Shown here: piece by piece, positions 7,546 through 15,822 of the stretch
Position numbering within the stretch: the first letter of the stretch is position 1
How the letters are laid out: each line of letters starts with the position of its first letter
Assembly: GCA_002381805.1 (NCBI GenBank)
Contig: DFXZ01000004.1
Span: 62,001-126,000 of the forward strand
Direction: 5' to 3'
Source: Bdellovibrio sp. UBA4095
Lineage (GTDB): Bacteria > Bdellovibrionota > Bdellovibrionia > Bdellovibrionales > Bdellovibrionaceae
Length of the DNA: 64,000 bases
The notes under the pieces: generated by a model
What the model saw: only the letters and a program-made list of their open reading frames with translations
Database searches by the model: none
Told to the model about the DNA's origin: nothing
Position numbers and translations under genes: made by a program

Positions 7546-9168
7546 CTATTTCACACAAGAGTGATAGATCTCGTAATTACCCGCTGGCAACATCTCGTCG
7601 AATACGAGATTCAGACCTTCCAGACGACGAGTCCCATTATAGACTTGGCCATCTTTAAGTACGAGGACTGAACGAGTCGCATCGACAACTGGAGCACAAG
7701 TTAGCGTCACTGACTTTAGGGTCTTGCGAACACCTTCAGCGATACCTTGAACCTGAGCTGCATAGTCACTAGCACACACATCACCGATCACTCCACCGGT
7801 CAGATTCGAAATCTGAGCATAACGCTGACCATATGTTGCACCATGCGTGCTCTTACAAGCTTTATCATCAGGACGAGTGATGATTGAGTGGAAAGAGAAT
7901 GACTTTTGTCCGTTAAATGCGGTTTGAATATACGTCAACAGATTCTGAGGATCATTTCTGTGATTGTTAGCTGACTCGTCTTCATCAGATATTACAATGA
8001 CAGCCAACTGTGCATCTGATCGAATGAAGTTAGCATTAACACCGGGCTTTGAGTTCATTGAGCGCTCAATAGAACGATAGGCTGCGTTGATACCTTGCTC
8101 AGCTCCACTGCCCGTCTCTGATCTCTGAAGAGTACGACTAAGAGTGTTTCGTGCATCTTCATGATTCATAGCAGAGTTTAAGATGTACTGACCTTGTTTG
8201 CCATACAGCGGAACAAGGATTCCATCGCCGCCAGTTGCAGTGGAACGAGGGTCCGTCGTAGTCACCGCAATTTGCCAATCCAAGCCTTGAACGACATCCA
8301 AAAAGTTGCGAACTCGAGAAGCCATGCTCTTCTGCTCGTATTCCATTGAACCTGAGTTATCGATGACAAAGAGAATGTCTACTTTGTTGTATTGATTAAC
8401 TTGAACTCTGTGAACAAGTTGTTTGTAAAGTGATGACACTGTGAAAGTGATGCTCTTTTCGGAAGCGTGGTTCAACTTATCCGTTGCTGAAACTTTTAGG
8501 GTGTACTGGCCAGCCGCCAATTTTGGGAACACAACCTTGTTCTCTCCAGCAAGACAAGCTTTGTTCACTCCGGCAACATTACAAACCACGTCTTTTACAC
8601 CAGCGCCCACATCCGAGACCGAAAAAATAATCTCGACGTCAGTACCTTCTTCAACTGTGGTTGAAGGATATTTAGCGAAAACGATTTCAGGTCCAATCTG
8701 GTCGATGTAGATTTCTTTCTTATAACACTGACTTGTACGACCATCATGATCGCGATACTGAACTCCCATGACGACCTTTTGGTTCTTCTTTAGTGTGGTA
8801 TATCCTTGGGCATCAGCGTAAGCTTCCCACTGACCGCCAACACAAGATTCACTTTCCGAAATTTTTGTATGAGAAGCAAAGAAGGGTGGGTAGAAATCAA
8901 GCTGAAGCGTCGTTGATGCTGTAAGCTTGTCGCCCTTGTTAATAGTGAAGCCATCCAACAAGGTTGGATCTGTTGACACGACGTCATCATCATCGGGATC
9001 TACGGATCCAGTATCACCAGTTCCTGGATCTTCTGTCGCTGGCGGATTCACCGAGAAATCAGAATTGTTATTCAGGTCCGCACTGACTTCAGTAGCGCCA
9101 TTATTGTCGAGGCATCCCGCCATCATCAAACTTACAAGTGTCATGCTGATGATTTTATAAGTTTTCAT
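7546..9168 (-). CDS. Von Willebrand factor A-domain lipoprotein
   Basis: This is a 540-residue predicted lipoprotein of unknown role. The ATG at 9168 is chosen because of its GAGGGAG site; the frame runs further upstream without one. The signal peptide ends in lipobox MAGC. A low-complexity acidic stretch rich in Asp, Asn, Thr and Pro (about 25-75) follows, then a cysteine-containing region and an Ig-like fold (about 160-245, with YTLKVSATDK), then a VWA domain whose MIDAS begins DNSGSM near residue 270 and continues with VISDEDES. The last 60 residues look like a beta-sheet cap. VWA domains bind proteins through a metal ion, so adhesion or surface assembly is plausible. Neighbouring genes give no clue. 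Confidence 0.85.
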   Translation of the reverse strand: MKTYKIISMTLVSLMMAGCLDNNGATEVSADLNNNSDFSVNPPATEDPGTGDTGSVDPDDDDVVSTDPTLLDGFTINKGDKLTASTTLQLDFYPPFFASHTKISESESCVGGQWEAYADAQGYTTLKKNQKVVMGVQYRDHDGRTSQCYKKEIYIDQIGPEIVFAKYPSTTVEEGTDVEIIFSVSDVGAGVKDVVCNVAGVNKACLAGENKVVFPKLAAGQYTLKVSATDKLNHASEKSITFTVSSLYKQLVHRVQVNQYNKVDILFVIDNSGSMEYEQKSMASRVRNFLDVVQGLDWQIAVTTTDPRSTATGGDGILVPLYGKQGQYILNSAMNHEDARNTLSRTLQRSETGSGAEQGINAAYRSIERSMNSKPGVNANFIRSDAQLAVIVISDEDESANNHRNDPQNLLTYIQTAFNGQKSFSFHSIITRPDDKACKSTHGATYGQRYAQISNLTGGVIGDVCASDYAAQVQGIAEGVRKTLKSVTLTCAPVVDATRSVLVLKDGQVYNGTRRLEGLNLVFDEMLPAGNYEIYHSCVK

Positions 9169-9487
9169 AAAACTCCCTCTTGAGTGCAATTTTTCTACCT
9201 CCTCATCGTCTCCTTTTTCGGGGAGCTTTTTCAAACGAATCTCATTATGAAATTTTTCTGTTTAGAGAGTTTACGGAAGCAGCAAGATTGCTGTTCAAAG
9301 AATTGTCAGTTTATCTAACATTGCGGAAACTGGTAGTTTTTGAGGCGCTACAACGAGCGAAGGCGCGAAGCCGCTGCACGAAGCGCGGCAGGTCGAAATG
9401 ATGCCGGAGGCTGTGCCGGCTGGAGAAACTCTGTTGAAAATTCCAGACTCCAACCAACCTTCGCTCTACCGGCAGCCAATAGAAGAT
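9169..9487. other. Intergenic region with GC-rich hairpin-rich element
   Basis: This gap separates the VWA lipoprotein (its promoter must lie here) from the end of the DoxX gene. The right half, about 9343-9480, is richer in G and C than its surroundings and dense in short inverted repeats, for example GCCGC..GCGGC and GCCGG..CCGGC. It looks like a REP-type extragenic palindromic repeat and could serve as the 3' end of the DoxX operon. No believable gene was found. Confidence 0.45.
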
Positions 9488-9919
9488 TTACTTTTGACGA
9501 GCGATGAAATGATCGACCGACCATCTTCCTGCGCCGTGGATAACAAAGAACAAAGAAGCAAAAAGATAAAGCAAAGCCATCTCTTTGTTTTGGAAGGGAT
9601 CCGCCGCGTGCACAATGAAGAATGCCGTCGCCATCGTGACCATAACGAAAGCAGCTGCAGGACGAGTCAACAATCCTATCGCCAACAAAATTCCACCGGC
9701 GAACTCTGCCAAGGCAGCAGCCCAAGCAAAAAAGACTGGCATCGGAAAGCCCATTGCCTCTACTCCACCAATAAGCTGCTCAGGCGGCGGCATTTTTCCT
9801 AAACCATGAGAAAATGCCATAGTGAGTCCGATGAAGACGCGAAGAAGCGCCAATGAAAAGTCGTCAAGTTTTGTATTTTCATTTTTTGCTGCAATAATTT
9901 TGCGAAACATGCTGTTCAT
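9488..9919 (-). CDS. DoxX family membrane protein
   Basis: This 143-residue inner-membrane protein has the DoxX layout of four hydrophobic helices: LALLRVFIGLTMAFSHG (about 23-40), an alanine-rich helix around 65-82, AAAFVMVTMATAFFIVHA (about 86-105) and LLYLFASLFFVIHGAGR (about 113-130). The short GLGKM and GLLTRPAA segments are typical of the family. DoxX proteins are small quinone- or redox-linked membrane proteins, often tied to oxidative stress; the exact role here is unknown. It is the last gene of a minus-strand group PhoH / MaoC / BLUF / DoxX and starts 31 bases after the BLUF gene. Confidence 0.88.
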   Translation of the reverse strand: MNSMFRKIIAAKNENTKLDDFSLALLRVFIGLTMAFSHGLGKMPPPEQLIGGVEAMGFPMPVFFAWAAALAEFAGGILLAIGLLTRPAAAFVMVTMATAFFIVHAADPFQNKEMALLYLFASLFFVIHGAGRWSVDHFIARQK

Positions 9920-9950
9920 TGCTGATTCCTTTTAATGTTATTTTTGATTT

Positions 9951-10379
9951 TTACTTTAGAATGGGAGCTGACGCTCGGAACTTCTTAAGCAAGGGCAGGA
10001 TTAACCCTTTCCCTTTGTGTCCAGAATCGACACAAGCTTCAAAGAAATCTACGAGCTCCTGGGTTGAGTTGTTCGACAGATCCCCATCGACAAAGGCCAT
10101 TTCCCAACCATCGAACAAACGTTCATCGCTTGTAGTTTCCAATAAAACTTTGAGTGAAGAGTTTCGCTCATCCATTATGATAGTGCCCAAGATTTTTTTG
10201 ACCGCAGCTTCCGAACCTTCGAGCAGCTGAACAAAATAATCATCTCGCAATATCAAAAGGCCTGTGATTCCATCGCGAGCATTATTTTTTTTCGAGGCGG
10301 TCAAAATATTTTGAATATCTGAATAACTCAGATTTTGATTCGCCTTACTAATATAGATGAGATGAAAAACTGAAGACAT
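9951..10379 (-). CDS. BLUF-domain blue-light photoreceptor, short form
   Basis: This is a 142-residue single-domain BLUF protein that should bind FAD and sense blue light. The photocycle residues are all present and spaced as in cyanobacterial PixD with an offset of one: Y9 in LIYIS, N32/N33, Q51 in FVQLLEG, W92 and M94 in GWEMAF. The conserved DGITGLLI strand is at 36-43. About 45 residues follow the BLUF core; they probably form the capping helices, and there is no output domain, so it must signal through a partner. It starts 5 bases after the MaoC gene, which argues for co-transcription with PhoH and MaoC. Domain identification is firm; the partner is unknown. Confidence 0.93.
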   Translation of the reverse strand: MSSVFHLIYISKANQNLSYSDIQNILTASKKNNARDGITGLLILRDDYFVQLLEGSEAAVKKILGTIIMDERNSSLKVLLETTSDERLFDGWEMAFVDGDLSNNSTQELVDFFEACVDSGHKGKGLILPLLKKFRASAPILK

Positions 10380-10384
10380 AATAC

Positions 10385-10801
10385 CTATGAGTCAGTTGTG
10401 GTCATCATAATCACAGCTTCACCCTTAACCACCAAGTCTCCGTTGGCTTTCGTGGCATTGGTTTCAACTGTAGCGATACCTTTTTCTTTTCTCAGTCCTG
10501 TGATTTTAATCGTGATGGTCACATGATCATCAATGAACACAGGATTTACAAATTTCAAACTCTGCCCTAAATAAATGCCGCCTCGGCCAATCCCGTCGAC
10601 AAGGGCTCTGGAAATCAGAGCCCCAACGATCATGCCGTGAGCGATACGACGCTTGAATCGAGTGCCTTTTGCATACTCATCATCAAGATGAATAGGATTA
10701 TAGTCTCCAGAAAGCTCAGCAAACTGACGGACCATTTTATCCGTTATTTGCACTGTTATCGAAGCTGTAAATCCTACGTCAATTGCCGTCTCTGTTGTCA
10801 T
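10385..10801 (-). CDS. MaoC-like (R)-specific enoyl-CoA hydratase
   Basis: This 138-residue single hot-dog protein is of the MaoC/PhaJ type, which hydrates trans-2-enoyl-CoA to (R)-3-hydroxyacyl-CoA. The hydratase-2 motif is intact, with the catalytic Asp and His in SGDYNPIHLD (about 31-40), followed by the IAHGMI turn near 54. It has a good GGAGAG ribosome-binding site, starts 9 bases after the PhoH gene and ends 5 bases before the BLUF gene, so it is mid-operon. Its physiological role could be in PHA supply, fatty-acid breakdown or lipid remodelling; the sequence does not decide this. Confidence 0.9.
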   Translation of the reverse strand: MTTETAIDVGFTASITVQITDKMVRQFAELSGDYNPIHLDDEYAKGTRFKRRIAHGMIVGALISRALVDGIGRGGIYLGQSLKFVNPVFIDDHVTITIKITGLRKEKGIATVETNATKANGDLVVKGEAVIMMTTTDS

Positions 10802-10810
10802 GAATCTCTC

Positions 10811-12127
10811 CTACAAAATATTCGCAGCTAATTCAGCCAGCTCTGAACGCTCACCCTTGGTTAAGGTCACATGAGCAGCTATCGGATGACCTTTAAATCG
10901 TTCCACCGCATATGTTAATCCGCTGTTCGCTGAATCTACGTATGGGTTGTCGATCTGATAAACGTCCCCGGTCAGAATGACTTTTGTTCCTCGTCCTGCG
11001 CGTGTAACGATCGTCTTGATCTCATGCGGAGTCAAGTTTTGAGCTTCGTCGACAATCAGGTATTGCTTGGGAATGCTGCGACCGCGAATATAGGTCAACG
11101 GTTCAATATTCAACATACCTTGATTGATCAACTCCTGAGCGCGACCTGCTGCTTTTTTGTCCGCACCCATCAAGAACTCCACGTTATCAAAGATCGGTTG
11201 CATCCAAGGGTTCAGTTTCTGTTCGATATCACCAGGAAGATAGCCTATATCTCTGCCCATAGGAAAAATCGGTCTTGAGACGAGCAATCTCTGGAACTGC
11301 CCCTGATCCAGGGTTTTATGAAGACCAGCGGCAATGGCCAAAAGTGTTTTCCCAGTACCGGCCTTACCCACCAAAGACACGAAAAGAACTTCATCATTCA
11401 ACAGGCAATCCATTGCGAAGGCCTGTTCGACATTTCGGGCATGTATTCCCCAAATAGAATCCGCAGCTTGCATCAATGGAACGATCGCTTTGTCTGCAAA
11501 GCTATAACGTCCTATCGCTGAATGATTCGGATTGGTCGAATCCTTCATAATGACATATTGATTCGCCAACAATTTGAGGTCTGTCACAAATCTTTTTTCT
11601 TTGTAGAAAGAATCGATTTGTTCCGGAGTCACCATAATCTCCTGGTAACCTTCGTAAAGATCATCTTGATTCGAATCAGACGTTTCATAGTCCTTCGCAT
11701 AAATGCCGTAAACATCTGCCTTAATACGAAGATTGATATCCTTTGTGATCAACTCAACCTTATAACGAGGGTGCTGCTTCTGTAAGGCCAAAGCAGTGTT
11801 TAAGATCCGGTTGTCAGCTTTTTGATGATCCAGTTCCGTCGGCATCCCGGAGAGCATCAAGTCTGTGTTAATATAGACCACCGTTTCAGAGTTATCGATC
11901 TGAACACCGCTGTTAAGAGAGCCTTTCGCACGAAGTACATCTACGAAACGACTGAACTGACGAGCATTTCGCCCGTTTTCACCCTGGTCACGTTTAAATC
12001 TATCGACTTCTTCAATAACGGAAATGGGGATGTGGACATCAGCTTCACCGAAGCGCAGGATAGCCTGAGCATCGAAGAGGATGACGTTCGTATCTACAAC
12101 AATTTTTCTGCGCTTGGATTTGCTCAA
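10811..12127 (-). CDS. PIN-PhoH family ATPase/ribonuclease, TTG start
   Basis: This 438-residue protein joins an N-terminal PIN ribonuclease domain (about 8-150, with VVDTNVIL, EVDRFK and the later acidic TKDINLRIKAD) to a C-terminal PhoH ATPase (about 210-438) with Walker A GKAGTGKT, Walker B YLIVDEAQN and GDVYQID. PIN-PhoH (PhoH2-type) proteins are described as ATP-dependent RNA helicase-nucleases. I place the start at the TTG of 12127, because a strong GGAGGG sits 7 bases before it; the ATG 30 bases upstream has no such signal and would place that SD inside the gene. It heads the PhoH / MaoC / BLUF / DoxX group. Confidence 0.93.
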   Translation of the reverse strand: MSKSKRRKIVVDTNVILFDAQAILRFGEADVHIPISVIEEVDRFKRDQGENGRNARQFSRFVDVLRAKGSLNSGVQIDNSETVVYINTDLMLSGMPTELDHQKADNRILNTALALQKQHPRYKVELITKDINLRIKADVYGIYAKDYETSDSNQDDLYEGYQEIMVTPEQIDSFYKEKRFVTDLKLLANQYVIMKDSTNPNHSAIGRYSFADKAIVPLMQAADSIWGIHARNVEQAFAMDCLLNDEVLFVSLVGKAGTGKTLLAIAAGLHKTLDQGQFQRLLVSRPIFPMGRDIGYLPGDIEQKLNPWMQPIFDNVEFLMGADKKAAGRAQELINQGMLNIEPLTYIRGRSIPKQYLIVDEAQNLTPHEIKTIVTRAGRGTKVILTGDVYQIDNPYVDSANSGLTYAVERFKGHPIAAHVTLTKGERSELAELAANIL

Positions 12128-12251
12128 TGGACAACCCTCCGTAGTTATTAAGTCCATAGCGAATGAAGCTTTTTAGCTGCAGTCTCGCTACAGCTAAATT
12201 GCACCAAATCGCAGGACCAAAGTCTACGGAAAAGGATTGCAGAATAAGAAT

Positions 12252-12761
12252 TTAAGAGATGTGTGAAACGAGCACGTCGCCAGAATCCGTTTTCAGACTT
12301 GCACTGACATTTTCGATGAACTTTACGAAATGATGAAGTGCAACATCGTTCATCGTGCCTTTGACAAAGTTAGCACCATGACGAACAACGCCTTCGTCTT
12401 CGATAGCTCGGCAGTTCGAAACATGAATGGTAAATGGGAAATAGGTTGTATGATTCAGATACACTCTCATGGCGACTTCCTCGCCTTGATTGAATCCACC
12501 TTCTTCAAGATCTAAATCAAACGCCAAACCGTTTTCAGATACATCATATAAAACAGCTTTCAAGAGGCCCTTTTCAGGTAGAACCACATAAGCACCCACA
12601 AATTCGGACAGAATCGTTCTTTTTACCTCACGGCGATCACGGCTCAACATTTCCTGGCGGGCATGTGTAATATCATGAACCTCAGCACTATTAACTGTTT
12701 TGCCATTTTCCAAAGGATTCTGCACTTTTAGGCGTGACGTGATATCCAGAACTTTCCCCAT
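12252..12761 (-). CDS. PilZ-domain protein, c-di-GMP effector candidate
   Basis: This 169-residue cytoplasmic protein carries a PilZ domain from about 41 to 145. Both halves of the c-di-GMP-binding signature are present: the RRxxxR-type segment RREVKR (43-48) and the D-x-S-x-x-G motif in YDVSENGLAFD (about 69-79). The N-terminal 40 residues show no known domain. A GGGGGAT site precedes the ATG. It diverges from the TonB-like gene. PilZ proteins are numerous in Bdellovibrio, where c-di-GMP controls the choice between predation and axenic growth; a GGDEF protein lies at 29.6 kb. The binding target of this protein is unknown. Confidence 0.87.
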   Translation of the reverse strand: MGKVLDITSRLKVQNPLENGKTVNSAEVHDITHARQEMLSRDRREVKRTILSEFVGAYVVLPEKGLLKAVLYDVSENGLAFDLDLEEGGFNQGEEVAMRVYLNHTTYFPFTIHVSNCRAIEDEGVVRHGANFVKGTMNDVALHHFVKFIENVSASLKTDSGDVLVSHIS

Positions 12762-12854
12762 TGATCCCCCTGTTTACTTAATTCTTATCGGAAGAATGTG
12801 TTTCAACTTTAGCCGTCTTGCACTAAAGTCCTGAGTGTCTTAGAATGAGCCACC

Positions 12855-13721
12855 ATGGCCGTTTTTTTTCGAATTCTCTTTGTTAGCGCCACCATTCATT
12901 TCCTGCTTATGCTGGGAGTGGTGCTATTGGCGGAACGAATTGAAAAAGCCGCACTAATGGAAGAGTCGATCGAGATTGCTCTGGTCGAACCCCAAATTTC
13001 TGAAGAGCCCCAAAGGCAAATCGTCAGGCAGGCCGTCGTTCCTGAAGATCAACTTGTTCCTCAAGAAGACGAAACCATGGCTCGATTCCTTTCAGAGAAG
13101 AAACAACGAGTCCGTGCAGAGCAAAGAGCTGCGCAAACGGGCATGACTGAAAATCGCCAACAAACTGCTCAGCGAAATAATCAACAATCACCCACGCAGC
13201 AGCCAGCACGCAGACCAGCACCACCAGCTGATGATGGATTCCGTGACGTCGATATCTCTAAAGAACTCGCCGAGATGAACCGCCTTAACCAAGGACAGTC
13301 GCAGGTGGGCGAATCCCTGCCAAACGACGTCAGGATCGGTTCATTCACTGCTCTGAACACTGATCAATATCTGTACTATTCATTTTATGCTCGCATCGAA
13401 GAACAAATCCGATATCGCTGGGAAAACCGCGTGATGGCGGCGATTCAGCGATTCGATAATATTACGATGATGAATACTGGCAATCGCAACTGGGTGACTC
13501 AAGTGGAGTTTTTGTTAGACCGTGAGGGATTTTTAAAGTCGGCTTTGGTCATGAAAGAATCTGGAGTCAAAATTTTCGATATGGCAGCAATCAATGCCTT
13601 TCGGGAAGCGCGGGTGTTCCCAAATCCCCCACCAGAAATGGTCAAAGAGGACGGCTTTATTCATATCAAGTATTCCTTTTCGGTGAACTTCCGCCCTCCG
13701 ACACTTAGCTCTTCGGAATAA
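12855..13721 (+). CDS. TonB/TolA-like energy transducer
   Basis: This 288-residue protein has a single N-terminal membrane anchor (about 4-24), a periplasmic linker rich in Gln, Glu, Arg and Pro (about 45-130) and a C-terminal TonB/TolA-type alpha/beta domain (about 170-285) that ends with the typical pattern of a conserved AINAFREA helix followed by FPNPP and a last strand. Such proteins carry proton-motive-force energy from an ExbB/D or TolQ/R pair to the outer membrane. No exbB/exbD or tolQ/R lies nearby. The 3' end overlaps the end of convergent msrB by 17 bp. Confidence 0.78.
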   Translation: MAVFFRILFVSATIHFLLMLGVVLLAERIEKAALMEESIEIALVEPQISEEPQRQIVRQAVVPEDQLVPQEDETMARFLSEKKQRVRAEQRAAQTGMTENRQQTAQRNNQQSPTQQPARRPAPPADDGFRDVDISKELAEMNRLNQGQSQVGESLPNDVRIGSFTALNTDQYLYYSFYARIEEQIRYRWENRVMAAIQRFDNITMMNTGNRNWVTQVEFLLDREGFLKSALVMKESGVKIFDMAAINAFREARVFPNPPPEMVKEDGFIHIKYSFSVNFRPPTLSSSE

Positions 13722-14118
13722 ATCTTAAAGACGCTGAATTAATACAGTAACGCTTGTAGGTCGGCGCTGGACCATCATCAAATAGATGTCCAAGGTGAGA
13801 ATTTGATTTAGCGGAGCGCACCTCTATTCTAACCATTCCGTGACTACGATCCTCGATCTCGACCACGACTTCCGGATGGATCGGCTTCGTAAAGCTGGGC
13901 CAACCCGTGCCGGAATCGAACTTGTCTTCGCTAGAAAAAAGGGGTTCTCCTGAAACGGCATCAACATAAATCCCGGGTTCATGATGGTCCCAAAAGGCGT
14001 TCGCAAAAGGACGTTCCGTCCCGTTTTTAACAATGATTTCATATTGCTCAGGAGTTAGAAGTTCTTTCAACTCGGCTTCGTCCTGCGGAAGTCCACATTT
14101 TAAATTTTTTTCATTCAT
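13705..14118 (-). CDS. msrB: Peptide methionine-(R)-S-oxide reductase, zinc-free form
   Basis: This 137-residue MsrB reduces the R form of methionine sulfoxide in proteins. The catalytic cysteine is in RYCINSASL near the C-terminus, and the substrate-binding GTGWPSF and HLGHLF motifs are intact. The four zinc cysteines found in many MsrBs are absent (GEPLFS and RSAKSNSH at their positions). The resolving cysteine of the zinc-free Neisseria type (SGCGWPSF) is a threonine here. The only other cysteine is C8, so either C8 resolves the sulfenic acid or the enzyme uses an external thiol. There is no signal peptide, so it is cytoplasmic. Confidence 0.93.
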   Translation of the reverse strand: MNEKNLKCGLPQDEAELKELLTPEQYEIIVKNGTERPFANAFWDHHEPGIYVDAVSGEPLFSSEDKFDSGTGWPSFTKPIHPEVVVEIEDRSHGMVRIEVRSAKSNSHLGHLFDDGPAPTYKRYCINSASLRFIPKS

Positions 14119-14205
14119 AGAGACATCGTGCCAGGTCCTGCAGCTTTAGTCCAGACTGGTTCAGATTTCATGTTACTCATCAATGAGGCTTGGTAGAATA
14201 AACAT

Positions 14206-14778
14206 ATGAAAAAGCAATTTTCTTTGATGATCTTGGCCCTAGCTTTGTCAGCCGCAGCTCCCGCACTCGCCTTGCAAACGGAACTTGGCATGTCCTACGG
14301 ACAGAAGAAAACAACTTTCGACAAAGATAACGATTTTGATTCAGAATCAATCACAGCCTCTATGTCCCTGTACTTTTTGGAAAGACTCGCATTGGAGCTG
14401 AGCTATACAGATGCCACGGGAATTCGCCGGGAAAAAGCGACCGCTTCGGATCCCCGTCGATTGACCACCCAAAAATCGCAAGTGATCGGTGCCGACCTTA
14501 TCTTGGTTTTCGCAGATCGCAAGGCGCTCTTCCAACCATACATTAAAGGTGGTGGAGCCCAGATCATGCGCAGCCAAGAAATTCAGATTGAAGGTCAAAA
14601 CACGTTTACCATTAAGCCTGAAACAGCCACTGTTCCAAGCTATGGCGTCGGATTAAAAATTCAAATGACACAAGCCTTCGGTATCAAGCTAAGCTATGAC
14701 GTCTGGAAGACTCCTATCGGAGACGGCCTGCAAACAGATGACACCTCCTTGCGTGCAGGCGTAACCTGGATTCTGTGA
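14206..14778 (+). CDS. Small outer-membrane beta-barrel protein
   Basis: This 190-residue protein has a clear Sec signal peptide (cleavage after ALA near residue 23) and then alternating amphipathic strands of the OmpA/OmpW-like small-barrel type, ending in a hydrophobic strand with a terminal large residue (VTWIL). No enzymatic motif is visible and there is no close match I can name. Its stop overlaps the start of the next gene by 4 bases (GTGA), so the two are translationally coupled. Confidence 0.7.
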   Translation: MKKQFSLMILALALSAAAPALALQTELGMSYGQKKTTFDKDNDFDSESITASMSLYFLERLALELSYTDATGIRREKATASDPRRLTTQKSQVIGADLILVFADRKALFQPYIKGGGAQIMRSQEIQIEGQNTFTIKPETATVPSYGVGLKIQMTQAFGIKLSYDVWKTPIGDGLQTDDTSLRAGVTWIL

Positions 14779-15821
14779 AGACCATTACTGTAAAAACATT
14801 TTTGCTGACTTTGACGGTGCTACTGACCACGGGTTGCCAGATGGGTTACCTGGTCAAGTCAGGCTACAATCAAATGAAACTGCTAGGCAGCCGCACGCCA
14901 CTTGACGAAGCTTTGCAAAGTTCGCAACTAACTGAGGAAGAGAAACGAAAACTTCGTCTTGCCCAGGAAGCACGACACTTTGCCGAAAGTGTTCTGCATC
15001 TGACGCCCACAAAGAATTACACGTCTTACGTTCAGCTTGACCGTCCCTACGTCACCTATGTGGTCAGCGCAGCTCCGCGCTGGGAGCTAAAGCACCACGA
15101 ATGGTCCTACCCCCTTGTTGGAAAGATGCCCTATAAAGGTTATTTCAACGAAGCCGATGCAAAAACTGAAGAACAAGAACTGCAAAAAGAGGAGCTCGAC
15201 ACTTACCTTCGCGGAGTTTCCGCCTATAGCACTCTAGGATGGTTCAAAGATCCGATTCTGAGCTCGATGTTACGCTACGATGACTACGACCTTGTGAATA
15301 CAATTATCCATGAGACTGTTCATGCGACCCTCTACATAAAACATGCAGCGGATTTCAATGAACAACTGGCGACTTTCATGGGACACAAAGGTGCCGAAAA
15401 GTTCTATGAAAAAAAAGAAGGTGCCAATTCAGTAACTCTTAAAGCAGTTCAGTTAGAAAACGCAGATGCAAAGATCTTTTCAGAATTCATTTCTCAAGAA
15501 ATTAAATCCTTAGAGAAATGGTACCAAGAACTCGCTGAAAACAGCCGAAATGAAGATGCCCGTCAAACTCGCATCAATCAAATTCAACAAAAGTTTAAAG
15601 CGGAAATCCTTCCTAAACTGAAGACCGATGTCTATAAAACCTTCCCAAACATCGCACTGAACAATGCCCGGCTCCTCGTCTATAAGACTTATATGCAAGA
15701 CCTCTCAGATTTTGAAGCCCTCTACAAAAAAGTGGATGAAGACTTTAAAAAATTCATCGAAAAATGCAAATCACTCGAATCCTCGAAAAACCCCAGCGAA
15801 GACCTCAAAAACCTTAGATAA
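14775..15821 (+). CDS. Predicted lipoprotein aminopeptidase (PF10023-like)
   Basis: This 348-residue protein starts at a GTG overlapping the stop of the barrel gene. It has a lipoprotein signal with lipobox TTGC. The central motif HETVHATLYI, followed by FNEQLATFMG, is the zinc-binding HExxH plus downstream Glu arrangement of the putative aminopeptidase family PF10023. The C-terminal 100 residues are lysine-rich and helical. The protein should sit in the periplasm or on the outer membrane. The peptidase activity is predicted by family only. Its end lies one base from the convergent porin gene. Confidence 0.85.
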   Translation: MKTITVKTFLLTLTVLLTTGCQMGYLVKSGYNQMKLLGSRTPLDEALQSSQLTEEEKRKLRLAQEARHFAESVLHLTPTKNYTSYVQLDRPYVTYVVSAAPRWELKHHEWSYPLVGKMPYKGYFNEADAKTEEQELQKEELDTYLRGVSAYSTLGWFKDPILSSMLRYDDYDLVNTIIHETVHATLYIKHAADFNEQLATFMGHKGAEKFYEKKEGANSVTLKAVQLENADAKIFSEFISQEIKSLEKWYQELAENSRNEDARQTRINQIQQKFKAEILPKLKTDVYKTFPNIALNNARLLVYKTYMQDLSDFEALYKKVDEDFKKFIEKCKSLESSKNPSEDLKNLR

Positions 15822-15822
15822 T

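Noticed and set aside
9180..9401. A 73-codon plus-strand frame in the VWA-DoxX gap
   Set aside because: There is no ribosome-binding site, low-complexity composition and no domain; it crosses the GC-rich element.
9348..9725. A 125-codon minus-strand frame overlapping the DoxX gene
   Set aside because: It overlaps most of the DoxX gene in another frame, and its end merely translates the GC-rich hairpin block.
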